A stretch of 64,000 nt of DNA from G020354085 sp964629975 (GTDB taxonomy: Bacteria > Pseudomonadota > Gammaproteobacteria > Acidiferrobacterales > Sulfurifustaceae): contig CAZVUN010000001.1 in assembly GCA_964629975.1 (NCBI GenBank), positions 1 through 64,000 on the forward strand, written 5' to 3'. The translations under genes were made by a program, and so were the position numbers. How positions within the stretch are numbered: position 1 is the first letter of the stretch; each line of letters opens with the position of its first letter. Shown in pieces: positions 52,280-61,190 of this stretch. Below the pieces are notes generated by a model. That model had not been told where the DNA came from. It did not search any database and was given only the letters and a program-made list of their open reading frames with translations.

Positions 52280-53199
52280 TGCGCCTGCGGCGCAACCTCG
52301 GCAAGCAGCGCGGCGCGCAGCGCCGCATCCTCCAGGCGCCCGAGAAACCACTGCAGGGCGCGCCCCTTGTGGCTGGTGCGCCAGGCAATCGACAGCGGCG
52401 AATCGCTCTGGTTTTCCACCACCTGGCGCAGCACCAGCCGCCCGGCCGCGATCTCCGCCGGCGCCATGTGCGCGGGAATGTAACCGACGCCGAGTCCGGC
52501 GGCCTGCGCGGCGATCTTGGCGCGCATGGTCGGCACCGTGAACACGTCCTGCCCGGAGATCAGGCCGGCGGTGCGCGGCGGCAGGTTGCGCGAGCTGTCG
52601 GCGGCCGCGACCGCGCAGTACTGCATGATCTGCTCCGGGGCGAGCGGCTCGGGCAGCGCGGCGAGCGGATGATGCGGGGCAATGGCGAACACGAACCGCA
52701 GCACCCCGAGCGGGCGCGTGCTGTAGCCGCCACCGACCGGGCCCTCGCTCGGCGCGCCAATCACGAGATCGGCGCGCCCGCTCGCCAGCGCATCCCAGGT
52801 GCCGCCGAACACCTCGCTCGCCAGGCGCAGGCGCGTGCCGCACTGGCTGGCGTAGAACGCCTCGCACAGCGGGAAGAGCCGCTCGATCGGGATGACATCA
52901 TCGACCGCGATGCGCAGCTCCACCTCGTAACCGGTGGCGACACGCTTGGCGCGCGCCTCGAGTTCGGCCGCCGCATCGAGCAGCCGGCGGCCCTCGCGCA
53001 GGAGCTCGCGCCCGGCCTCGGTCAACTGCGCGCGATGTCCGCTGCGGTCGAAGATCAGGATGCCGAGGTCCTCTTCGAGCTTCTGCACCGCGTAGGTGAT
53101 GGCCGACGGCACCCGGTGCAGTTCCTCGGCGGCGGCCGCGAAGCTGCCCTTGCGCTCGATGGCATCCAGCACGATCAGGGCATCGAGCGTCAGGCGCAC
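52276..53199 (-). CDS. LysR-family transcriptional regulator
   Basis: The 307-residue protein has an N-terminal winged helix (LTLDALIVLDAIERKGSFAA, EELHRVPSAITYAVQKLEED) and a periplasmic-binding-protein-like effector domain. It belongs to the branch with the sequence GYEVELRIAVDDVIPIERLF. The inducer is unknown. Its stop converges with ratA. Upstream on the same strand, 135 bases away, lies the TRAP operon, which could be a target. Confidence 0.93.
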   Translation of the reverse strand: MRLTLDALIVLDAIERKGSFAAAAEELHRVPSAITYAVQKLEEDLGILIFDRSGHRAQLTEAGRELLREGRRLLDAAAELEARAKRVATGYEVELRIAVDDVIPIERLFPLCEAFYASQCGTRLRLASEVFGGTWDALASGRADLVIGAPSEGPVGGGYSTRPLGVLRFVFAIAPHHPLAALPEPLAPEQIMQYCAVAAADSSRNLPPRTAGLISGQDVFTVPTMRAKIAAQAAGLGVGYIPAHMAPAEIAAGRLVLRQVVENQSDSPLSIAWRTSHKGRALQWFLGRLEDAALRAALLAEVAPQAH

Positions 53200-53334
53200 G
53201 GCATTGTCTCCGAGAAGTGCGGGTGATTATTCGGTGCGCGGGAAACTACTGCAAGCGCGCTCGCGCGAAGCATCCGCCCGCATCGCGCAGGAGCACTGGC
53301 GCCTTTTGGCCGCCCTGCCGCGGCGCCGAGCCGC

Positions 53335-53721
53335 TCAGGGCGCGCCGCAGGGAAAGAGCTCGATGTCGGCCGGCTCGTGAGCCTCACGCCCGGTGAGCGC
53401 GGACAGCGACCGGCAACCCTGCGCCCAGCACAGCGTGTAGTCCCCGGCCACACCCGAATGGGCGAGGCGCAGCCGCGCCAGCGGTTCTGTGCGCGGGTGG
53501 TATTCCCAGGCGCCGGCGCGGTAACGCGTGCCCGGCGGCACTTCCATGCCGGCGCCGCTGCCGTGCACGCGCGCGGCGAGGAGCTCGAGCCGATCCGCGC
53601 GGATCGCGTAGTCCTCTTCCCAGCGGATTCTCTCCACCGAATGGGTCCAGGCGAGCGTGAAGCGCTCGGCCGGCACGGTCGCCACCAGCAGCGATGCCAC
53701 ACTCAGGCACAGCCCGATCAT
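53335..53721 (-). CDS. DUF1850 protein of a TAXI-TRAP transporter operon
   Basis: Starting at ATG 53721, the 128-residue protein has an N-terminal hydrophobic segment and the DUF1850 pattern FTLAWTHSVERIRWEEDYAI. Genes for this family sit beside fused TRAP permeases; its start overlaps the permease stop (ATGA), so it is the last gene of the operon. The function is unknown; an accessory role in the transporter is likely. Confidence 0.85.
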   Translation of the reverse strand: MIGLCLSVASLLVATVPAERFTLAWTHSVERIRWEEDYAIRADRLELLAARVHGSGAGMEVPPGTRYRAGAWEYHPRTEPLARLRLAHSGVAGDYTLCWAQGCRSLSALTGREAHEPADIELFPCGAP

Positions 53722-55784
53722 GCGCGCGGTGCGCGACTGCGCCGCCACTGCCAGAGCAGGAATGCCGCGGCCAGGGCCAAGCCGATCTCGTCGGTGATGG
53801 GCAGCGTCACCACCAGCAGGAACGCGCCTGCCGCCGCGACCATGCGCTCCGCCCAGTGGAGCGGCGCCCACAGGTAACCGATCGCGGCCGCGCCCCAGAG
53901 CCCGACCGCGAGCAGTGCCTTGGCAGTCACGTAGGCAACGGCGAGCGGGCTTGCGGTCTGCAGCAGCAGCGCCGGGTCATAGACCATCAGGTACGGCACC
54001 ACGAAGCCCGCGGCCGCCAGGCGCAGGCACAGCAAGCCGATGCGCATCGGCGGGGCCTTGGCGATGGCCGAGGCGGCAAACGCCGCAAGCGCCACCGGCG
54101 GGGTGAGGTCGGCCATGATGCCGAAGTAGAACACGAACATGTGCGAGGCGAGCAGCGGCACGCCCATCTTGAGCAGCGCCGGGGCGGCCACGGCGCTGGT
54201 GATGATGTAGTTGGGAATGGTCGGCACACCCATGCCGAGCACGAGACTCGTGACCATGGTGAGCGCGAGCGCCGCCAGCAGGTAGCCGCCGGAGAGGTTG
54301 ACGATGGTGCTGGCGATCGCGCTTGCCAGCCCGGTGAGCGTGAGGATGCCGACGATCACGCCCACGATCGCGCACGCCACACCGATCGACACCGCGCCGA
54401 GCGCGCCCTCGATGAGCCCGCGCACCGTCACCTGCAGGGTCTCGCGCCCGCCCCTGAGAAACAGGTTGACCGCGACCAGTGCCCCGATCAACACGAACAC
54501 GATGTGCACGCCGAGCCGGAAGAAGCTCGCCGCCATGACACCGAGCGCGACCCAGAACAGCACGCGCAGGCCGTAGACCCCGATGCGACCGGCGATCGGC
54601 CGCCCGAGGATGATGGCGGCGGTGAGCGCGAGCCCCATCATGCCCGCGAACAGCGGCGTAAATCCGCTGAGCAGCAGATACACGAGTGCGGCGAGCGGCA
54701 CGAGCAGCGGCCACTGCTCGCGCAGGGCGCGGCGCATGTCCGGAAGCTCCGCGCGCGGCAGGCCGTGCAGCCCGACGCGCCCGGCCTCCAAGTGCACCAT
54801 CCAGAATACCGTGACGAAATACAGCAGTGCCGGGATCGCCGCCGCGCGCGCAATCTCCGCGTACGGCACGTCGATGGTCTCGGCCATGATGAAGGCCACC
54901 GCCCCCATCACCGGCGGCATGATCTGCCCGCCCATACTGGAAGTGGCCTCGACCGCCCCGGCGAACTCGGCCGAATAGCCGTAGCGCTTCATGAGACCGA
55001 TGGTGAACTGCCCGCCCATCACCACGTTCGCTACCCCCGAGCCGTTGATGGTGCCGAACAGCGCCGAGGAGATCACCGACACCTTGCCCGGCCCGCCGCG
55101 CTGCCGCCCGACCAGGCCGAGCGCGATGTCGTTGAAGAACTGGATCATGCCGGCCTGCTCGAGCAGCGCCCCGAACAGGATGAACAGGAAGATGTAGGTC
55201 GCCGACACCAGGGTCGGCGTGCCGTAGATGCCCTCGGTGCCGAGGTAGAGCTGGTTCACCACCTGATCGAAACCGTAGCCGCGGTGCGCGAGCGCCCCGG
55301 GCAGGAATTCGCCCGCCAGCCCGTAGAGCACGAACGCCCCGCAGATCATCGGCAGCGCCAGGCCCATGGCGCGGCGCGCCGCCTCGAACAGCAGCACCAG
55401 CACCGCCGTGCCGGCCACCAGGTCGACGTGGTTCGGCTCACCGGAGCGCTGGATGAGTTCGGTCTCGAATATCCAGTGATAGGTGCCGAGCGCGAAGGCG
55501 ACCGCGCCGAGCAGCCAGTCGTACCACGGGATGCGTGCATGCGGGCTGCGCTTGCGTGCCGGATAGAGCACAAAGGCGAGCAGCAGCAGGAACGCGACGT
55601 GCATCGAGCGCAGCACGATGCTCGACACCGGCGAGAAGGCGGCGTTGTAGACCTGCCAGGCGCAGAAGGCGAGCGCGATGGCCCCGATCAGGCGCCGGGG
55701 AAGGCCGGGCGGGCGGCGCTGGTGCTCATACGCCCCGACCGCGACGGCTTCGGCCGGCGGCGCGCTCTCGGCGACGGCGCTCAC
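53718..55784 (-). CDS. TRAP transporter fused permease (4TM/12TM)
   Basis: A 688-residue inner-membrane protein uniting the small and large TRAP permease subunits in one chain with about 16-18 helices. Signature loops include GSGVANVVMGGQFTIGLMKR, VEATSSMGGQIMPPVMGAVA and VLGMGVPTIPNYIITSAVAA. It works with a TAXI-type binding protein and Na+ or H+ gradients. The start is GTG 55784 (MSAVAESAPPAEAV). The order TAXI-permease-DUF1850 is typical. Substrate unknown, often glutamate or related organic acids. Confidence 0.95.
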   Translation of the reverse strand: MSAVAESAPPAEAVAVGAYEHQRRPPGLPRRLIGAIALAFCAWQVYNAAFSPVSSIVLRSMHVAFLLLLAFVLYPARKRSPHARIPWYDWLLGAVAFALGTYHWIFETELIQRSGEPNHVDLVAGTAVLVLLFEAARRAMGLALPMICGAFVLYGLAGEFLPGALAHRGYGFDQVVNQLYLGTEGIYGTPTLVSATYIFLFILFGALLEQAGMIQFFNDIALGLVGRQRGGPGKVSVISSALFGTINGSGVANVVMGGQFTIGLMKRYGYSAEFAGAVEATSSMGGQIMPPVMGAVAFIMAETIDVPYAEIARAAAIPALLYFVTVFWMVHLEAGRVGLHGLPRAELPDMRRALREQWPLLVPLAALVYLLLSGFTPLFAGMMGLALTAAIILGRPIAGRIGVYGLRVLFWVALGVMAASFFRLGVHIVFVLIGALVAVNLFLRGGRETLQVTVRGLIEGALGAVSIGVACAIVGVIVGILTLTGLASAIASTIVNLSGGYLLAALALTMVTSLVLGMGVPTIPNYIITSAVAAPALLKMGVPLLASHMFVFYFGIMADLTPPVALAAFAASAIAKAPPMRIGLLCLRLAAAGFVVPYLMVYDPALLLQTASPLAVAYVTAKALLAVGLWGAAAIGYLWAPLHWAERMVAAAGAFLLVVTLPITDEIGLALAAAFLLWQWRRSRAPRA

Positions 55785-55812
55785 GACGGCGCGGCGGGCG
55801 GCGACGCGCCGG

Positions 55813-56766
55813 TTACTTGATCAGGCCGACCTCGCGGTAATACTTCTCGGCGCCCGGGTGCAGCGGGATCGGCATGTCGGCCGCGGCCTTCTCGCGCTTG
55901 ATGGCCTTGGCGGCGGCGTGCGCCGCCACCAGCTGGTCGAGGTTTTCATACATCGCCTTGGTCATCTTGTAGACCGTATCGGCGCTCACGCCCTCGTGGG
56001 TGACGAGGAAATTGATGACCGAGGCGGTCGGCACCTCGGCGCTCTGGCCCTTATAGGTATTGGCGGGGATGGTGCCGGCGATGTAGGCGGCATCACCGAT
56101 CTTAGCAATCACCTCCGCCGGCACCGGCACGAACACCACATCGACGCTGTTGGCGAGATCGCGCAGCGCCGGGTTGCCGAGGCCCGCCGATTGCAGGGTG
56201 ACGTCGATCTGGCGGTTCTTGAGCAGCTCCACCGACTGGTCGTAGGGCAGGTACTCGACCTTGGCGAAGTCGCCGTACTTGATGCCGGCAGCGCCGAGCA
56301 CCGCGCGCGCGTTGAGCTCGGTGCCGGATTTCGCCGCGCCCACCGAGATGCGCTTGCCCTTCAGATCGGCGAGCGTCCTGATGCCGGCGTCGGCGCGCGC
56401 CACGATCTGGATGTAGTTCGGATACATCGCGCTGATGCCACGCAGCTTCTTGAGCGGCTGCTTGAAGCCCGCCTCCTCGTTGCCGGCCCAGGCGAGCGAC
56501 AGCGAATCGCCCAAGGTGAGCGCCACCTCGCCGCGCCCGGCCTGCAGCAGGTTCAGATTCTCGACCGAGGCCTTGGTCGCCTGCACCGAGATCTTGGCCC
56601 CGGGCAGCACCTTGCCGTAGACGTTGGACAACGCCACGCCGATCGGATAGTAAATCCCGCTGGTGCCACCGGTCAGGATATTGATGAACTGCTGGGCCAG
56701 TGCCGGCGTGGCGATCGCCACCGTGGCGGCCACTGTGATCAGGATCTTCGCGTATCTGCGGGTCAT
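55813..56766 (-). CDS. TAXI-family TRAP transporter solute receptor
   Basis: The ATG at 56766 follows ggaggag. The 317-residue precursor has a signal peptide (cleavage near ALAQQ). TAXI features include FINILTGGTSGIYYPIGVAL, TKASVENLNLLQAGRGEVAL and LKGKRISVGAAKSGTE. It binds substrate in the periplasm and delivers it to the fused permease encoded next. First gene of the operon. Confidence 0.95.
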   Translation of the reverse strand: MTRRYAKILITVAATVAIATPALAQQFINILTGGTSGIYYPIGVALSNVYGKVLPGAKISVQATKASVENLNLLQAGRGEVALTLGDSLSLAWAGNEEAGFKQPLKKLRGISAMYPNYIQIVARADAGIRTLADLKGKRISVGAAKSGTELNARAVLGAAGIKYGDFAKVEYLPYDQSVELLKNRQIDVTLQSAGLGNPALRDLANSVDVVFVPVPAEVIAKIGDAAYIAGTIPANTYKGQSAEVPTASVINFLVTHEGVSADTVYKMTKAMYENLDQLVAAHAAAKAIKREKAAADMPIPLHPGAEKYYREVGLIK

Positions 56767-56958
56767 GGCTCTCCTCCAGGACGGGTTCTGGAGCCGGCCG
56801 TTGTTGGTTGCAGAAATAACCGGCCCCGGGGCGGATGGTAGCGAACGGCCCCGCACGGGGCAAAATCAGGCCCCTTGCCTCCCGCATGACGAAACCGATG
56901 CAAGTGCCGTGTTGCCGCCCCTCGCTTGCCCTTGGCGAGCGTACGGGAATGGCCCGGG

Positions 56959-56979
56959 TCGTTCAGCCGGTCTGAACGA
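56959..56979. promoter_or_regulatory. Palindromic operator candidate upstream of a pirin gene
   Basis: TCGTTCAG-ccggt-CTGAACGA has perfect 8-bp arms. It lies 85 bases before the pirin start and 193 bases from the TAXI gene start on the other strand. No known consensus is matched with confidence. Confidence 0.5.
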
Positions 56980-57063
56980 GTCGGCCAGATTTTTCCGCTT
57001 TTTTCCGCCGCATCCGGCCGCATAGGATAGCGCGTCGCCGGGAAATCCCCCCACGGAGGCAAC

Positions 57064-57762
57064 ATGATCACGCTGCGCCGAGGCTCGGAACGCGGCCACG
57101 CCAACCACGGCTGGCTGGACAGCTACCATACATTCTCGTTTGCCGATTACCACGACCCCGAGCACATGGGCGTGTCGGTGCTGCGCGTGATCAACGAGGA
57201 CCGGGTCGCGCCCGGCGCGGGCTTTCCGACCCACGGCCACCGCGACATGGAGATCGTGAGCTATGTGCTGGACGGTGCGCTCGAACACAAGGACTCGATG
57301 GGCAACGGCTCGGTCATCCGCCCGGGCGACGTGCAGCGCATGAGTGCCGGCACCGGCGTGCGCCACAGCGAATACAACGCCTCGGAGGAGGAGCCGGTGC
57401 ATTTCCTGCAGATCTGGATCCTGCCCAAGACCCGCGGCATCTCGCCCGGCTACGAGCAGAAACACTTCGAACCGGCCGCGCTCGACGGGCGGCTGCGCGT
57501 GATCGCCTCGCCCGACGGGCGCGAGGGTTCGGTGACCATCCACCAGGACGCCTGGCTGTACGCCAGCCGGCTCGACAACGGCGCGGCCGTGCGCCACGCG
57601 CTCGCGCCCGGGCGGCGCGCCTACGTGCACGTGGCGCGCGGCGAGGTCGAGGTCAACGGCACGCGCCTTCGCGCGGGCGACGGCGCGCGCCTCGAGCAGG
57701 AAGCGGCGGTCGAGCTCAGCCGCGGGCGTGGCGCCGAGGTACTGGTGTTCGATCTGCCCTGA
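57064..57762 (+). CDS. Pirin-family (YhhW-type) bicupin
   Basis: The ATG at 57064 follows acggagg. The 232-residue protein has the pirin signature MGVSVLRVINEDRVAPGAGF, then THGHRDMEIVSYVLDGALEH and GTGVRHSEYN with the metal-binding His and Glu residues. Enzymes of this type show quercetin 2,3-dioxygenase activity in vitro; the natural role is uncertain and may be redox sensing. It precedes a broken flavodoxin gene and a redox gene group that includes a second pirin at 61187. Confidence 0.93.
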   Translation: MITLRRGSERGHANHGWLDSYHTFSFADYHDPEHMGVSVLRVINEDRVAPGAGFPTHGHRDMEIVSYVLDGALEHKDSMGNGSVIRPGDVQRMSAGTGVRHSEYNASEEEPVHFLQIWILPKTRGISPGYEQKHFEPAALDGRLRVIASPDGREGSVTIHQDAWLYASRLDNGAAVRHALAPGRRAYVHVARGEVEVNGTRLRAGDGARLEQEAAVELSRGRGAEVLVFDLP

Positions 57763-57801
57763 ATCTTTTCAACCCTACGCATCTTGCAAGCAGCACATGC
57801 A

Positions 57802-58394
57802 ATGACGAACGTTGCCGTGGTGTATCACAGCGGTTATGGCCATACCGCACGGCTGGCACAGGCCGTGGCCGATGGCGCGAAGAGCGTCGCCGGTGTGACG
57901 AGCCAGCTCATCTCGGTGGCCGACACATCGACAGGCACTGGGACGATCTCGCGCGCGCCGACGCCATCGTCTTCGGCGCGCCGACCTACATGGGCAGCGT
58001 GTCGGCGCCGTTCAAGGCCTTCATGGACGCAGCCTCCAAGGTCTGGTTCGAGCAGAAGTGGAAGAACAAGCTCGCCACCGGCTTCACCAACTCAGGCTCC
58101 GCGAGCGGCGACAAGTTGAACTCGCTCATCCAGCTCGCCGTGTTCGCCGCGCAGCAGGGCATGCTGTGGGTAAGCACCGGCATGATGCCCGGTGCCAACA
58201 CCACCAAGAGCAAGCCGGATGCGGTCAACCGACTCGGCAGCTACCTCGGCGTGATGGCGCAATCCTTCGTCGATGCCGCCCCCGCCATCGCCCCGCCCCC
58301 GGCCGATCTCGAAACCGCACGCCTGCTCGGGGTGCGGGTGGCCGAGGTCGCGGCGCGCTGGGTGTGCGGCGAGCCGCAGGCGCGCGCGGCCTGA
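57802..58394 (+). pseudogene. WrbA-like flavodoxin/NAD(P)H:quinone reductase gene with a 2-base insertion
   Basis: The first frame gives MTNVAVVYHSGYGHTARLAQ, an FMN phosphate-binding loop, up to LISVAD at 57923. The second frame then gives HWDDLARADAIVFGAPTYMG, SVSAPFKAFMDAASKVWFEQ and the family C terminus. At the junction the sequence is gccgacACatcgac; deleting one AC of the duplication (57923-57926) restores one frame, reading VADIDRHWDD. Intact homologues are flavodoxin-like quinone reductases. A slipped-strand duplication or an assembly indel both explain it. Confidence 0.8.
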
Positions 58395-58400
58395 TCGGCG

Positions 58401-58970
58401 ATGACGGCGCCCGCGGCACACTACACGCGCACCGCGCTCGCCCTGCACTGGGTGAGCGCGGCCCTGATCGTGGTGGCCTTCGGCATCGGCGCCTACGCCG
58501 TGGAGCTCGCGCTCTCGCCGACCAAGCTCAAGCTGTACGCGTGGCACAAGTGGATCGGCGTGACCGTGTTCCTGCTGGCGCTCGTGCGCCTCGCGTGGCG
58601 GCTCCGCCACCCGGCCCCGGCCCTGCCGCCCGCGATGGCGCGCTGGGAGCGGTTCGTGGCGCATGGCACGCACGCGGCCATCTACCTGCTGCTGCTGGCG
58701 CTGCCGGTGAGCGGCTGGCTGATGAGCTCGGCGGCCGGCTTCCCGGTGGTGTACTTCGGCGTGCTGCCGCTGCCGGACCTGGTGGCGAAGAACAAGGAGC
58801 TCGCCGACACGCTCAAGGGCGTGCACTATGTGCTCAACAAGACCCTGCTGGTGCTGGTGCTGGTGCATGTCGGCGCCGCACTCAAGCACCGCTTCATCGA
58901 TCGCGATGACGTGCTGCAGCGCATGACCACCTGGCGCGCCGCGCGCGCCACGACGGAGACCCGCGGATGA
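58401..58970 (+). CDS. Cytochrome b561 family protein
   Basis: A 189-residue inner-membrane protein with four helices and the b-type haem histidines expected for this family: ALHWVSAALIV (His16), YAWHKWIGVTVF, HGTHAAIYLLLLALP and VLVHVGAALKH. It resembles YceJ, which is commonly adjacent to yceI. It starts 6 bases after the flavodoxin pseudogene and overlaps the YceI gene by ATGA. It probably moves electrons between the quinone pool and a periplasmic partner. Confidence 0.93.
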   Translation: MTAPAAHYTRTALALHWVSAALIVVAFGIGAYAVELALSPTKLKLYAWHKWIGVTVFLLALVRLAWRLRHPAPALPPAMARWERFVAHGTHAAIYLLLLALPVSGWLMSSAAGFPVVYFGVLPLPDLVAKNKELADTLKGVHYVLNKTLLVLVLVHVGAALKHRFIDRDDVLQRMTTWRAARATTETRG

Positions 58971-59515
58971 AACCCACCACCCTACTTCTGGCCGCCGCGC
59001 TCGTTGCCACCCCGGTGCTGGCCGGCATCGATACCGCGCAAAGCCAGGTGAAGTTCGTGTTCAAGCAGATGAACGTGCCGGTCGAGGGTGCGTTCAAACG
59101 CTTCACCGCCAACGTGCGCTTCGACGCCAAGCAGCCGGACAGGAGTCGCGCCGAGATCGAGATCGACCTCGACAGCATCGATACCGGCAGCCCCGATGCC
59201 GATAACGAGGCCAGGCGCAAGGCCTGGTTCGACACCGCCAACCATCCCAAGGCGCGCTTCAGCTCAAAAAGCGTGCGCCGCCTGGCCGCCGACCGCTACG
59301 AGGTCAGCGGGCCGATCACCATCAAGGGCCGCACGCACGAGGTCACAGTGCCGGTGCGCGTGCAGCGCAGCGCCAGCGCCACCACCTACGAGGGCAGCTT
59401 CGCCCTCAAGCGCCTCGCATTCGCCATCGGCGAAGGCCCGTGGGCCGACACCGACACGGTCGCCGACGAGGTACAGGTCCAGTTCCGTATCGTGCAGCGC
59501 GGCGCCACGCCCTGA
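58967..59515 (+). CDS. YceI-family periplasmic lipocalin-like protein
   Basis: The start overlaps the cytochrome b561 stop (ATGA). The 182-residue precursor has a signal peptide (cleavage near VLAG). The YceI beta-barrel shows as AQSQVKFVFKQMNVPVEGAF, ARFSSKSVRRLAADRYEV and GPITIKGRTHEVTVPVRV. YceI proteins bind isoprenoid lipids such as polyprenyl chains or ubiquinone. A second yceI-like gene follows. Confidence 0.93.
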   Translation: MKPTTLLLAAALVATPVLAGIDTAQSQVKFVFKQMNVPVEGAFKRFTANVRFDAKQPDRSRAEIEIDLDSIDTGSPDADNEARRKAWFDTANHPKARFSSKSVRRLAADRYEVSGPITIKGRTHEVTVPVRVQRSASATTYEGSFALKRLAFAIGEGPWADTDTVADEVQVQFRIVQRGATP

Positions 59516-59561
59516 GTTGCACGTCCTCACTCAACCCCGATCAACCATGCAAGGAGCCCAC

Positions 59562-60131
59562 ATGTCCGTTCGTACCAGTGTCTTCGCCCTCACCGCCCTC
59601 GTCGCCGGCACCGCGGTCGCCGCGCCCGAGACCTACATCGTCGATCCGACCCACACCTTTCCAAGCTTCGAGGTGAGCCATCTCGGTTTCTCCACGCAGC
59701 GCGGGCGGTTCAACACCACGAGCGGCAAGATCGTGCTCGACCGCACCGCCCAGACCGCGCGGGTCGACATCACCATCGATGCCAAGTCGATCAGCACCGG
59801 CCTCGCCAAGCTCGAGGAGCACCTGCGGGCCGAGGACTTCCTCGACGTCGCCAAGCACCCGACCATTCGCTTCAAGTCCACACGCGCGCGCTTCGCCGAT
59901 GGCAAGCTCGTCGGACTCGATGGCGACCTGACCATGCGCGGGGTGACGCGGCCGGTGAGCCTGACCGTCACCTCGTTCTACTGCGGCGAGAATCCGTTTG
60001 CCAAGAAGCCGGCCTGTGGCGCGGACGCGGTCGGCTCGCTCAAGCGTTCCAACTATGGCATCAACTACGCGCTGCCGGCGGTGGGCGACGAGGTCAAGCT
60101 CCTGATCCAGGTCGAGGCGCACAAGCAGTAG
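59562..60131 (+). CDS. Second YceI-family periplasmic protein
   Basis: The ATG at 59562 follows aaggag. The 189-residue precursor has a signal peptide (cleavage near AVAAP) and a canonical YceI domain: YIVDPTHTFPSFEVSHLGFS, then LRAEDFLDVAKHPTIRFKST and GDLTMRGVTRPVSLTVT. Two cysteines (YCGENPFAKKPACG) may form a disulfide, as in many YceI homologues. The b561-YceI-YceI order supports a quinone or isoprenoid-linked role in the envelope. Confidence 0.95.
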   Translation: MSVRTSVFALTALVAGTAVAAPETYIVDPTHTFPSFEVSHLGFSTQRGRFNTTSGKIVLDRTAQTARVDITIDAKSISTGLAKLEEHLRAEDFLDVAKHPTIRFKSTRARFADGKLVGLDGDLTMRGVTRPVSLTVTSFYCGENPFAKKPACGADAVGSLKRSNYGINYALPAVGDEVKLLIQVEAHKQ

Positions 60132-60164
60132 GCACCGTGGCCCAACCCCGCACCGCCGCACGGC

Positions 60165-60175
60165 GGGGGGGGGGG
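60165..60175 (+). repeat. Eleven-G homopolymer upstream of the GST gene
   Basis: A run of 11 G lies 28 bases before the GST start codon. Length is prone to sequencing error and to slippage. Confidence 0.6.
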
Positions 60176-60203
60176 CCCCGCGACGAAGACCGGACCCGCA
60201 CGC

Positions 60204-61190
60204 ATGGCACGGCTGTTGAACGGCAAGCTGCAAGGCCACTGGCGCGATGTCACGCAGCGCGACGGCGAGTTCGTGCGCGCGGTGAGCCCGTTCCGCGACT
60301 GGGTAAGCGCCGACGGGGCCTGCGGTTTCAAGGCCGAACCCGGCCGCTACCATCTGTACGTGTCGCTCGCCTGCCCGTGGGCGCATCGCACGCTCATCCT
60401 GCGCGCGCTCAAGGGCCTGCAGGACGTGATCCCGGTCACGGTCGTCGACCCGGTGTCCGGCCCGCACGGCTGGCGCTTCGCGGACGGCCCGGGCAGCACG
60501 CCCGACCCGCTGTACGGCAGCGCCTACCTGCATGAGCTGTACACGCGGGCACAAAGCGACTTCACCGGGCTCGTGACCGTGCCGCTGCTGTGGGACAGGC
60601 AGCGCGCGACCATCGTCAACAACGAATCGCCCGAGATCATGCGCATGCTGAACGCGGCGTTCGACGCGTTCACGCCAGTCAGGGACGACTACTACCCGGC
60701 GGCGCTGCGCGGCGAGATCGACGCGATCAACGCCTACGTCTACGAGCGCATCAACAACGGCGTGTACCGCTGCGGCTTCGCCACCAGCCAGGCGGCCTAC
60801 GCGCGCGCCTTCGATGCCTTGTTCGGCGCGCTCGATGCGCTCGAGGAGCGGCTCGCGCATTCGCGCTATCTGGTCGGCAACACGCTCACCGAGGCCGACT
60901 GGCGCCTGTTTCCGACGCTGCTGCGCTTCGATGCGGTGTACGTAGGTCTTTTCAAGTGCAACCGCCAGCGCATCGCCGACTATCCCAGCCTGTCCGGCTA
61001 CCTGCGCGACCTCTATCAGCATCCCGGCATCGCCGCGACCGTGGACTTCACGCACATTAAGCGCCACTACTTCGAGAGCCTGCGCGACCTCAACCCGAGC
61101 GGCATCGTGCCGCGCGGCCCGGCGCTCGACCTCAACGCCGCGCACGGACGCGAAGCACTCGGCCCCTGCCAGATCGCGCAACGCCCATGA
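60204..61190 (+). CDS. Glutathionyl-hydroquinone reductase-type GST (YqjG/ECM4)
   Basis: The 328-residue protein belongs to the Xi-class glutathione transferases. The catalytic cysteine is Cys57 in LYVSLACPWAHRTLILRALK. An all-helical C-terminal domain carries VGNTLTEADWRLFPTLLRFD and HPGIAATVDFTHIKRHYF. These enzymes reduce glutathionyl-hydroquinones. The gene lies among quinone-linked genes and overlaps the next pirin gene (ATGA), so the two are co-expressed. Confidence 0.94.
   Translation: MARLLNGKLQGHWRDVTQRDGEFVRAVSPFRDWVSADGACGFKAEPGRYHLYVSLACPWAHRTLILRALKGLQDVIPVTVVDPVSGPHGWRFADGPGSTPDPLYGSAYLHELYTRAQSDFTGLVTVPLLWDRQRATIVNNESPEIMRMLNAAFDAFTPVRDDYYPAALRGEIDAINAYVYERINNGVYRCGFATSQAAYARAFDALFGALDALEERLAHSRYLVGNTLTEADWRLFPTLLRFDAVYVGLFKCNRQRIADYPSLSGYLRDLYQHPGIAATVDFTHIKRHYFESLRDLNPSGIVPRGPALDLNAAHGREALGPCQIAQRP

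Noticed and set aside
53694..55820. 708-residue open frame antisense to the TRAP permease
   Set aside because: Very His/Arg/Glu-rich shadow; the permease is clear on the minus strand.
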